Shown: positions 53,350 to 64,000 of the stretch, piece after piece
How positions within the stretch are numbered: position 1 is the stretch's first letter
Layout: each line of letters begins with the position of its first letter
Assembly: GCA_024235095.1 (NCBI GenBank)
Contig: JACKNC010000001.1
Coordinates: 2,021,501-2,085,500 of the forward strand
Direction of reading: 5' to 3'
Length of the DNA stretch: 64,000 nucleotides
From: Gammaproteobacteria bacterium
Lineage (GTDB): Bacteria > Pseudomonadota > Gammaproteobacteria > Competibacterales > Competibacteraceae
Made by a program: the position numbers and the translations under genes
The notes under the pieces: generated by a model
The model's input: only the letters and a program-made list of their open reading frames with translations
What the model was told of the DNA's origin: nothing
Database searches by the model: none

Positions 53350-54890
53350 GCCGCTTGTACCCCTTCCACGGTGGGTTGAAAACCGTTCGCCATAAAACCG
53401 AATCCAATCAACAGCCGATCCAGCGTGCTGCGTTGCCGCGCCGACTGACCGTGCCGCTACGCCAACACATCGGCGCGATGGCCAAACCTCTGGTTGAATC
53501 CGGCAAGCACGTTCTAAAGGGCCAGATGATTGGCCAAGCTGACGGGTACATCAGCGCCGCGGTCCATGCACCCACATCCGGTGTAGTCACTGCGGTGGAG
53601 ACCCGGCCTGTGCCGCATCCTTCCGGCTTGCCCGACCTGTGCGTGGTGATCGACAGCGATGGCGAAGAACGCTGGATCGAGCGCCAACCGGTGGATTATC
53701 GGACTTTACATCCCAGTGAATTGCGCAATGTCTTGCGTAACGCGGGCATCGTCGGTCTGGGCGGGGCGGCGTTTCCCAGTGCGGTCAAGCTCAATCTCGG
53801 CGGTCACTGCGAGCATCTGGAGACCTTGATCCTGAACGGCGCAGAATGTGAACCATGGATCACCTGCGATGATCGGCTGATGTGCGAACAGGCGGCGGGC
53901 ATCGTCGCTGGATTGCATGTCATGGCTCACCTGCTGGCGCCGCGCGAGGTGTTGATCGGCATTGAAGATGACAAGCCGGAAGCGATTGCTGCTATGACCG
54001 AGGCATGCGTCGGAACCGGTTATGAAGTCCGGCCCGTACCCACCCGCTATCCCAGCGGCAGCGTCAAACAACTGGTCAAGCTGCTGACGGGTAAAGAAAC
54101 GCCCGTCGAGGGCTTGCCGGTCGATGTCGGCGTACAGTGCTTCAATGTCGCTACGGCCTACACGGTGCATCGCACGGTCGATCATGGCGAACCGGTCATT
54201 TCCCGAGTGGTGACGGTAACCGGCCATGTCAGTCAGCCGGGCAATTTTCAGACGTTACTCGGTACGCCATTCGCTGAACTGGTTGAACAAGCGGGCGGTT
54301 ATCGGGAAGGCGTGGAGCGGCTGATTATGGGCGGACCGATGATGGGTTTTGCCCTGCATAGCGACGAAGTTCCGCTGACCAAGGCGGCCAACTGCATTCT
54401 GGCGGCCAGCGCCGAGGAATTGACTCCGACGCAACCGGTCATGCCCTGCATCCGATGCGGCGCCTGCGTGGATGTTTGTCCCGCCGATCTGTTGCCTCAG
54501 CAACTCTACTGGCACGCCCGGGCCAAGGAGTTCGATAAGGCGCAGGATTATCACTTATTCAGTTGCATCGAATGCGGTTGTTGCAGCGTGGTCTGCCCCA
54601 GCCATATTCCGCTGGTGCAATATTACCGCTACGCCAAAAATGAAATCTGGGCGCAGGAGAAGGAAAAGCAGAAGGCTGAGTTGGCCCGGCAGCGCCATCA
54701 GGCGCGACTGGAGCGGCTAGAGCGTGAAAAGCAGGAGCGTGAGGCCAAGTTGCGGCAAAAAGCCCCGGCCAAGGCCGTCAAAACGGAGAGTGAACAGGGT
54801 GGTAAACTGGATATCGAAACCGCGGTCGCGCGGGCCAAGCTACGTCCCGACTCTTCTACTCCCACTGCCACCAGCAAGCAGGACGCTTGA
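53346..54890 (+). CDS. rnfC: Rnf complex NADH/FMN subunit RnfC
   Basis: A 514-residue protein. The first 370 residues resemble the NuoF-like NADH/FMN fold (GLGGAAFPSAVKL). Two 4Fe-4S motifs follow: CIRCGACVDVCPADLLP and CIECGCCSVVCPSHIPL. The C-terminal 70 residues form a Lys/Glu/Arg-rich coil, much shorter than the repeat-rich tail of the E. coli protein. The frame overlaps rnfB and rnfD by four bases each. Confidence 0.96.
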   Translation: MSRLYPFHGGLKTVRHKTESNQQPIQRAALPRRLTVPLRQHIGAMAKPLVESGKHVLKGQMIGQADGYISAAVHAPTSGVVTAVETRPVPHPSGLPDLCVVIDSDGEERWIERQPVDYRTLHPSELRNVLRNAGIVGLGGAAFPSAVKLNLGGHCEHLETLILNGAECEPWITCDDRLMCEQAAGIVAGLHVMAHLLAPREVLIGIEDDKPEAIAAMTEACVGTGYEVRPVPTRYPSGSVKQLVKLLTGKETPVEGLPVDVGVQCFNVATAYTVHRTVDHGEPVISRVVTVTGHVSQPGNFQTLLGTPFAELVEQAGGYREGVERLIMGGPMMGFALHSDEVPLTKAANCILAASAEELTPTQPVMPCIRCGACVDVCPADLLPQQLYWHARAKEFDKAQDYHLFSCIECGCCSVVCPSHIPLVQYYRYAKNEIWAQEKEKQKAELARQRHQARLERLEREKQEREAKLRQKAPAKAVKTESEQGGKLDIETAVARAKLRPDSSTPTATSKQDA

Positions 54891-55933
54891 ACACCATGCG
54901 TTTTAAGATTGTTACTTCTCCGCATATTTCCCAGAATGTCAGCGTCGGCCAAGTCATGCGCCGGGTTTTGTACGCCATGATTCCCGGCATTGCTGCGCTG
55001 ACTTGGTTCTTCGGGTGGGGCATCCTCATTAACCTAATCATTGCGACTGCCGTTGCACTGCTGGCGGAGACAGTGATGCTCACGGTGCGCGGTCGACCGC
55101 TGGCGCTCCATCTCAGCGACTTCAGCGCCGTGGTTACCGCCTGGTTGCTAGCCGTAGCGCTGCCGCCGCTGGCGCCGTGGTGGCTGACGGCTCTGGGCAT
55201 TGTGTCAGCCATCATAGTCGCCAAACATCTGTATGGGGGGCTGGGTTATAACCCATTCAATCCAGCGATGATCGGTTACGTGGTGCTGCTGATCTCCTTT
55301 CCGCGCGAAATGAGTACCTGGCTGATTCCACATGGTCTGGATCAGCCGCATGCCCTGACTTTTCTGGAAACGCTGCAAGCGATTCTCAGCAACGAATGGC
55401 CAGCGCGTTTTACCCTGGACGCCCTGACCGGCGCGACCCCGCTTGATGCGCTGCGCACCCAGATCGGATTGGGGTTGACGGTGACCGAAATTCGCAACAG
55501 TCCAGTGTTTGGCATCGTCGCCGGTCAAGGTTGGGAATGGGCGGCGCTGGGCTTTCTGGCGGGCGGTTTATGGCTGATTTATACCCGGACCGCCGATTGG
55601 CGAATTCCAGTAGGGATGCTGGGCGGGCTGGCGGTGATCGCCACGGTCTTCTATCTGGTTGACTCACAGCGTTACGCGCCACCGTGGTTTCATCTCTGGA
55701 GCGGCGCGGCGATTTTCGGCGCTTTCTTTATCGCCACCGATCCAGTGACCGCCAGCACGACCCCGCGCGGTCGGCTGATCTACGGGATGGGCATTGGTAT
55801 TCTGGTGTACATCATTCGCGGCTTTGGCGGATACCCCGATGGCGTAGCGTTCTCAGTGCTGCTGATGAACATCGCTGCGCCGACGATTGATCTCTACACC
55901 CAACCCCGGGTGTTCGGAGCGCGACGCGGATGA
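54887..55933 (+). CDS. rnfD: Rnf complex membrane subunit RnfD
   Basis: A 348-residue integral membrane protein. The flavin-attachment motif DALTGATPLDALR carries the threonine to which FMN is covalently linked in this family; GYNPFNPAMIGYVVL and the C-terminal FGGYPDGVAFSVLLMN are also family segments. Homologous to NqrB. Its stop overlaps the rnfG start. Confidence 0.96.
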   Translation: MNTMRFKIVTSPHISQNVSVGQVMRRVLYAMIPGIAALTWFFGWGILINLIIATAVALLAETVMLTVRGRPLALHLSDFSAVVTAWLLAVALPPLAPWWLTALGIVSAIIVAKHLYGGLGYNPFNPAMIGYVVLLISFPREMSTWLIPHGLDQPHALTFLETLQAILSNEWPARFTLDALTGATPLDALRTQIGLGLTVTEIRNSPVFGIVAGQGWEWAALGFLAGGLWLIYTRTADWRIPVGMLGGLAVIATVFYLVDSQRYAPPWFHLWSGAAIFGAFFIATDPVTASTTPRGRLIYGMGIGILVYIIRGFGGYPDGVAFSVLLMNIAAPTIDLYTQPRVFGARRG

Positions 55934-56562
55934 AGAAAGTCGCACGCAGCATGGGCATTGCCGCCTTGATCCTGACCGGGTTCGCCATGGTCGGTACGGG
56001 ATTGGTGGCCGTGACCTACAGTGGAACCAGGGATATCATTGCCGAGGCGCAACGGGCGGCGCTGGAGGCCCGCCTTAATCAATTGGCGCCGGCGGATCGT
56101 TATGATAACCGGGTGACCGAGGATCGGATTGAAGTGATTGCCCCGGAGTGGTTGGGCACCGATCAGCCGGTCACCGTTTATCGGGCGCGCAAGGCGGGTC
56201 AACCGGTCGCACTGTTCGCAACGCCCACCGCGCCAGATGGGTATGCCGGCCCTATTCAACTGCTGATCGGCGTCTATGTGGATGGGACACTGGCCGGGGT
56301 GCGGGTGCTGGAGCACAAGGAAACGCCTGGTTTGGGAGATGGCGTTGAAGAACGGCGTTCACCGTGGATTTTAGCGTTTACCGGGAAATCGCTGGCAAAT
56401 CCTTCCTCGGCGCAATGGAAGGTGAAACGGGACGGCGGCGCGTTTGATCAACTCACGGGGGCGACCATTACGCCCCGAGCAGTGGTTAAGGCAGTCCACA
56501 AATTTCTGGAGTATGTTCGGGATCATCAGCAAGAACTGTTTGCGCCGGCGGCGAAAGAGTAA
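55930..56562 (+). CDS. rnfG: Rnf complex flavoprotein subunit RnfG
   Basis: A 210-residue protein with one N-terminal membrane helix (SMGIAALILTGFAMVGTGLV). The periplasmic domain has the FMN-linking motif LTGATITPRAVVKAV, and GVRVLEHKETPGLGD, both diagnostic. It is the last rnf gene here: no rnfE or nth follows, and the next gene, lolA, faces the other way. Confidence 0.95.
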   Translation: MKKVARSMGIAALILTGFAMVGTGLVAVTYSGTRDIIAEAQRAALEARLNQLAPADRYDNRVTEDRIEVIAPEWLGTDQPVTVYRARKAGQPVALFATPTAPDGYAGPIQLLIGVYVDGTLAGVRVLEHKETPGLGDGVEERRSPWILAFTGKSLANPSSAQWKVKRDGGAFDQLTGATITPRAVVKAVHKFLEYVRDHQQELFAPAAKE

Positions 56563-56668
56563 GCGCTGAGACAGTCTATTAAAACGCTTCGCCATTACCG
56601 GCAAATGACCAGGGACGCTCCACGGTCGCCAGCGCAAAGGTCTGGCCTTTCACAACCCCATTCAGGAA

Positions 56669-57319
56669 TCAACCTGTTTCGCCCACCACATCAACACCGG
56701 GAGGAGGAGTGAATTTCAGCAGACCCGGATCGAGGACCGGGTTGCGCTCCAGATGCTGAAAATCCAGCTGGGTGCGCTGGCCGAAATGATCCTCCAATTC
56801 CAAACTGACCAGCAGATCGCCCTTGAACGCCACTCGCAACAATCGGAATTCCGACTGTGGCTGGCGCGGCGTCAGTTCATACCAGCTCACGCCATTCTGC
56901 TGGCGAACCGGACCCACAGTAAAGGTCTCCTCAATCGGCGCCGCGCCGCTGAGCAACGCCAGGGGGGTTGAACTCAGCGCCGTGTCCAATTGACGAACGG
57001 TGACCTGCGCCAGATCAACATCATAGGCCCACAACCGCTTGCCGTCAGCAACGATGATCTGTTCCGCCGGCGTCTGATAATCCCAACGGAACCTGCCGGG
57101 CTTTTGCATCAACATTTGGCCGCTGGACGTCTGCACAATCCGGGACTGTTCATCGAACACCCGCTGGATAAAATCCGCCCGTAGCGACTGCAAGTCCTGG
57201 AAATAGGATTGCACCGGCGACTGAGGCGCAGACTGGACCGATAGGGTCAGGCTCCCTCCCAGAACCAGCGCGAGCAACATGCGCGCCCATCTATAAATCA
57301 GGTTATGCTTCCGAAGCAT
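56669..57319 (-). CDS. lolA: Outer-membrane lipoprotein carrier LolA
   Basis: LolA ferries lipoproteins through the periplasm to LolB. The 216-residue precursor has a signal peptide (ARMLLALVLGGSLTLSVQSA) and the family features SLRADFIQRVFDEQS, RFRWDYQTPAEQIIVADGK and DPGLLKFTPPPGVDVV. The start at 57319 has GGAG seven bases away; a longer frame upstream is not supported. It follows ftsK on the same strand (67-base gap), the usual ftsK-lolA order. Confidence 0.94.
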   Translation of the reverse strand: MLRKHNLIYRWARMLLALVLGGSLTLSVQSAPQSPVQSYFQDLQSLRADFIQRVFDEQSRIVQTSSGQMLMQKPGRFRWDYQTPAEQIIVADGKRLWAYDVDLAQVTVRQLDTALSSTPLALLSGAAPIEETFTVGPVRQQNGVSWYELTPRQPQSEFRLLRVAFKGDLLVSLELEDHFGQRTQLDFQHLERNPVLDPGLLKFTPPPGVDVVGETG

Positions 57320-57386
57320 CAGGTAACTCCAAGTTAGATCAACCGCCGTGGCCTTCCCTTTCATCGTTCCCGCCGCCGTTCTCACC

Positions 57387-60068
57387 TTATCCCTGCGGCT
57401 CCGCCAACACATCATCAAGGTAATCTGGCGCGCCGGTCTGACGCAGATACTCCACGACCCGATTGACTTCGTGATCATCAACAAACGCCCCATGCACCCG
57501 TTGCGGCAATCCGGTTCCAGGAGGCAGATATAGCATGTCGCCATGCCCCAGTAATTGTTCCGCGCCCATCTGGTCGAGAATGGTGCGCGAATCCACCCGC
57601 GATGAGACCTGGAAAGCGATCCGGGTAGGAATATTGGCCTTGATCAGACCGGTAATCACATCCACCGATGGCCGCTGGGTCGCCAGAATCAGATGAATCC
57701 CGGCAGCTCGCGCCTTCTGCGCCAGACGGGCAATCAGTTCCTCTACCTTCTTGCCGACGATCATCATCATGTCGGCCAGTTCATCGATCACCACCACGAT
57801 GAACGGCAACGGTTGCAACACCGCAATCTCGCCTGGGATTTCGGCGTTATCTGGGTTCCAGAACGGATCGGCCAATCCTTCTCCAGCATCCAACGCATCC
57901 AGCACCTTGCGATTAAACCCGGCGATATTACGCACCTTCAGCGCCGCCATCAGCCGGTAACGCCGCTCCATCTCGGCCACACACCAGCGCAGGGCGTTCA
58001 CCGCTTCCTTCATGTCGGTCACCACCGGCGTCAGCAGATGCGGGATGTCCTCGTACATGGACAACTCCAGCGCCTTCGGGTCCACCAAAATCAGCCGCAC
58101 ATCGCGCGGCGGGGATTTGTAAAGCAAACTCAACAGCATGGTGTTGAGCGCTACTGACTTGCCGGAACCGGTTGTTCCGGCGACCAACAAATGCGGCATC
58201 TTGTTCAAGTTCGCCACCACCGGATTACCGCCAATATCCTTACCCAACACCAGAGTCAGCGGCGCGGTGGACTGGGCATAGGCCAACGACTCCAACGTCT
58301 CGCGCAGATGGACAATCTCCCGCTTGCGATTGGGGATTTCCAGGCCAATGACCGACTTGCCGGGAATGATCTCCACCACGCGGACGCTGGTCACCGACAA
58401 ACCGCGCGCCAAATCCTTAACCAGATTGCTAATCTGATTGACCTTGATGCCTGGGGCCGGTTCGATTTCAAAGCGGGTAATGACCGGCCCCGGCTCCACG
58501 GCAACCACCTGGGCCGCAATGCCGAAGCTTTTGAGCAGGCTTTCCAGCCGGCGCGACATTTCATCGAGCAAATCGCTCCCATAGCCGGTCGTGCGCAGCA
58601 GCGGCGAGTCAAGCAACTCCAGCGGCGGCAGGACAACAGGTATGGACGGGCGTGGCGGCGCTACGCGACGGGCCGCAGTGGTCACGGGCGCGACCGTCCG
58701 GGATTGAGTCAGGGAGACTGGTTCGGCGGGAGTCACTGGCGTAGCCGGCACATCAGCAACCGCTTCCTTGCTCCGGGTCCGAGAAGCCGGTTGCGGGGGC
58801 GGAATAATCTCATCCTGCTCTTCACAGGAAGCGGTTAGAGGGAGAGGGGAAGCGTTGGTGGAGGATGAATGAGTAGACAGCACCGGTACCAGGGTTAAGT
58901 CGGATATTGATCGGTCAACTGTGGTCTCCTTGGACGGTTGAACCACCGCCTGTGGTTCCAGTAGTTCTACTGATGCGGAGGGCAGATTAAATATAGGCTC
59001 AATCCGCACCGAATGCCGACCTTCTCCAGCTATCGACCCGCACTCAGCACTTGCAACCGGAGATTGCAAGGCGGCGGGCTTGATGGTCAGTTCCTGGGCG
59101 TCATTGGCGTCGACAGGAGGCACTGCAACTGCTGCGTCCAGCAAATCCCCGGTATCGGTTTCCAGGCAGCGCTTACGCTGCCAGGCTCGCGACTTTTCGG
59201 CAACAGCATCTACCCACCCCATCAAGGTCTCACGTGATTGCTCCATCCATCGCGCCGCCAGCGAGCGTTCTGTCCGCTGCACGGCAGTCTCGGTGACCGA
59301 TTCCGCAACGGGATTCGGGGAATTCATAGTTTCCCCGGAGTCCAGTTCGTCATCCTCCCGATCTGAATTGACCGCACGCTGACGGCGCGCTCCAGACGCC
59401 GAACCCATCATCCAGCGCAGCGGCGTCAGCGCCAACCAGCCAGCCATATCCAATACCCAGAGCGTCGCCTGGCCGATCCAATCCATCATCGTCACCCAGG
59501 GAACGCCAGTCATCAGTGTTAGGCTCGCCAGCAGCAGGGCAACCATGAACAAATTACCGCCAGCAAAACCAAACGCCCCGGTCAGAAACTGGCCGACATG
59601 CATCCCCACCAGTCCACCTGCGGAGCCATCACCCGGCATGGCGCCCGGCACAACCCGCAGATGCAATGCCGCTAGTCCACAGGCAGTAGCCAGCGCGACG
59701 GCAAATCCCAGAACCCGATACAACACAATTTCCGCATCCAGTTCCAGCAACGCCCCACGCTTGAATAAGCGCCAACCGGCGAACACCAGACCCAGCGGTA
59801 ATAGATAAGCTGGATAGCCAAACATATACAGAGTAACGTCCGCAAACCAGGCGCCGACTATCCCACCGAGGTTATGCAGCTGGACAACCTCGACGGTATG
59901 GGTCCAGGCCGGGTCCGCCGGGTTGAATGTCGTTAATGCGACGATCATCGCCAGTGCGACTACAGCGAACAGCCAGAAACTGATTTCACGGAGTGCACTG
60001 TTGAAGAAACGGAAAATACCAACACGAATGACGGATGGTTCTTTTTTAATACGATATGCCTGCGCCAA
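57387..60068 (-). CDS. ftsK: DNA translocase FtsK without gamma domain
   Basis: An 893-residue division and chromosome-segregation protein. Residues 1-220 hold four to five membrane helices, 230-480 a Pro/Ser/Thr-rich linker, 485-870 the alpha/beta motor with Walker A GTTGSGKS at 631-638 and FIVVVIDELADMMM. The protein ends HEVNRVVEYLRQTGAPDYLD plus eight residues: the winged-helix gamma domain that reads KOPS and activates XerD is missing, and no frame beyond the stop encodes it. The likely start is TTG at 60068, behind AGGA; no ATG lies near. Confidence 0.93.
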   Translation of the reverse strand: MAQAYRIKKEPSVIRVGIFRFFNSALREISFWLFAVVALAMIVALTTFNPADPAWTHTVEVVQLHNLGGIVGAWFADVTLYMFGYPAYLLPLGLVFAGWRLFKRGALLELDAEIVLYRVLGFAVALATACGLAALHLRVVPGAMPGDGSAGGLVGMHVGQFLTGAFGFAGGNLFMVALLLASLTLMTGVPWVTMMDWIGQATLWVLDMAGWLALTPLRWMMGSASGARRQRAVNSDREDDELDSGETMNSPNPVAESVTETAVQRTERSLAARWMEQSRETLMGWVDAVAEKSRAWQRKRCLETDTGDLLDAAVAVPPVDANDAQELTIKPAALQSPVASAECGSIAGEGRHSVRIEPIFNLPSASVELLEPQAVVQPSKETTVDRSISDLTLVPVLSTHSSSTNASPLPLTASCEEQDEIIPPPQPASRTRSKEAVADVPATPVTPAEPVSLTQSRTVAPVTTAARRVAPPRPSIPVVLPPLELLDSPLLRTTGYGSDLLDEMSRRLESLLKSFGIAAQVVAVEPGPVITRFEIEPAPGIKVNQISNLVKDLARGLSVTSVRVVEIIPGKSVIGLEIPNRKREIVHLRETLESLAYAQSTAPLTLVLGKDIGGNPVVANLNKMPHLLVAGTTGSGKSVALNTMLLSLLYKSPPRDVRLILVDPKALELSMYEDIPHLLTPVVTDMKEAVNALRWCVAEMERRYRLMAALKVRNIAGFNRKVLDALDAGEGLADPFWNPDNAEIPGEIAVLQPLPFIVVVIDELADMMMIVGKKVEELIARLAQKARAAGIHLILATQRPSVDVITGLIKANIPTRIAFQVSSRVDSRTILDQMGAEQLLGHGDMLYLPPGTGLPQRVHGAFVDDHEVNRVVEYLRQTGAPDYLDDVLAEPQG

Positions 60069-60115
60069 AATTGCAGTCCTTACTATCTGAATATCGTTGG
60101 CATGACCCCAACGAC

Positions 60116-60140
60116 AAAGCCCCGCATGGAGCGGGGCTTT
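60116..60140 (-). terminator. Intrinsic terminator after the cold-shock gene
   Basis: A perfect ten-base stem AAAGCCCCGC / GCGGGGCTTT with a five-base loop lies 27 bases past the cold-shock stop, with TTTG after it on the minus strand. It insulates ftsK, which starts 48 bases further on. Confidence 0.75.
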
Positions 60141-60166
60141 GACTGGGATTAGATTGGTGGAAATTG

Positions 60167-60382
60167 TTATTTTGCAGCCGCGAATTTTTTAACCATCGTA
60201 GCTTGTGGACCCTTGGGTCCGACCTTAACGTCGAACTCAACTTTTTGGTTTTCCGCTAAAGTTCGGAATCCCTTGCCCTCGATTACTGAGTAATGAACGA
60301 ACACATCACTGCTGCCATCTTCCGGGGCGATAAAACCGAAACCCTTTGCTTCGTCAAACCACTTCACAGTACCAATGCGCAT
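60167..60382 (-). CDS. Cold-shock domain protein
   Basis: A 71-residue CspA-type RNA chaperone. RNP1 is KGFGFIAPEDG and RNP2 VFVHYSVI. The ATG at 60382 (MRIGTVKWFDEAKG) is preferred; a GTG at 60391 lies in frame but is too near GAGG. The long upstream stretch is consistent with the structured leader of cold-shock messages, though no cold box was verified. It is divergent from hrpA. Confidence 0.93.
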   Translation of the reverse strand: MRIGTVKWFDEAKGFGFIAPEDGSSDVFVHYSVIEGKGFRTLAENQKVEFDVKVGPKGPQATMVKKFAAAK

Positions 60383-60643
60383 TATGAACACAACCTCAAA
60401 AAAAATTTTTCCTTTGTGCCGAGCCGCTTTATCCAGCGAATACTAACAGAAGCGTTCGCCAGCCAGAGAATCGACGCTGGGTCTTTGGAGGCTTGCGACC
60501 TCTACCCAAGGCGAAAATTACGTGAAAGCTATGGATTCCGCAAGTAAATTTTATGTGCGCCTGCACAAGGCTCATGCGAAAATAACAGCCTTGATCAAAC
60601 CCGGTATGATTAAGTCTTCTCAAACAAAACCTTATTAATTTTC
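60383..60643. other. Divergent region, cold-shock gene / hrpA
   Basis: This spacer of about 260 bases holds the leader of the cold-shock message on the minus strand (AAGGAAAAATTTTTTTTGAGG next to the start) and the hrpA promoter on the plus strand. Frames in it have no ribosome sites or recognisable products. Confidence 0.4.

Positions 60644-64000
<3,357 letters not shown>

Noticed and set aside
60293..60547. Plus-strand frame of 84 codons over the cold-shock gene
   Set aside because: Antisense to the cold-shock protein and its leader.

Overview
The window reads as an ordinary chromosomal stretch of a GC-rich gammaproteobacterium that stores polyhydroxyalkanoate and respires through a cytochrome bc1 complex. 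The gene set (petABC, purC, yoaA, recD, ubiD, coaD, rsmD, grpE-dnaK-dnaJ, phaC plus a phasin, pepN, cysQ, zapE, comEC, argF, rnfABCDG, lolA, ftsK, a cold-shock gene, hrpA) is gammaproteobacterial. PHA storage, an Rnf complex and a TRAP transporter together resemble the Competibacter/Contendobacter lineage, but that placement is inference from gene content and not from a marker phylogeny.

Layout. 0-3.1 kb: petA-petB-petC on the minus strand, followed by sspB without the usual sspA. 3.4-6.0 kb: a RimK-like ATP-grasp ligase and a GNAT acetyltransferase/C39-like peptidase fusion, a probable two-gene peptide or amide-bond modification module, then purC. 7.3-10.3 kb: a TPR lipoprotein and the YoaA helicase. 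10.3-14.8 kb: a GNAT enzyme, RecD and a TRAP transporter membrane pair (DctQ, DctM) with no binding protein. 15.0-17.6 kb: ubiD and a 2Fe-2S flavin reductase. 17.6-23.5 kb: four translationally coupled genes (response regulator/diguanylate cyclase, TonB-dependent receptor, YfiR-like periplasmic protein, hybrid histidine kinase) that look like one envelope-to-c-di-GMP signalling unit.

23.6-28.65 kb is an insertion-sequence graveyard with pieces of six families (IS1634, IS3, IS5, IS982, IS66, IS630). The IS982 copy is complete with a 7-bp target duplication, and the IS630 copy is complete with TA duplication and a -1 frameshifted transposase; the others are broken. The island ends 35 bases from the stop codon of a MscS-like membrane protein.

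28.7-33 kb: MscS-like protein, NAD(P)-binding protein, ferredoxin, coaD, rsmD. 33-37 kb: heat-shock genes grpE, dnaK and dnaJ, with matching sigma-32-type promoters before grpE and dnaK. 38-40.7 kb: PHA synthase and phasin, with TGCA-rich operator-like repeats before the phasin. 40.7-51 kb: pepN, a Sel1-repeat membrane protein, an unusual TerD-trypsin fusion, yrfG/cysQ (divergent), zapE, comEC. 51-56.6 kb: argF and rnfABCDG with no rnfE. 56.7-64 kb: lolA and ftsK (lacking the gamma DNA-reading domain), a cold-shock protein, and hrpA running off the right edge.

No tRNA, rRNA or CRISPR array was seen. The best candidates for less-described biology are the ATP-grasp/GNAT-peptidase pair, the four-gene TonB/YfiR/kinase/cyclase operon and the TerD-protease fusion.
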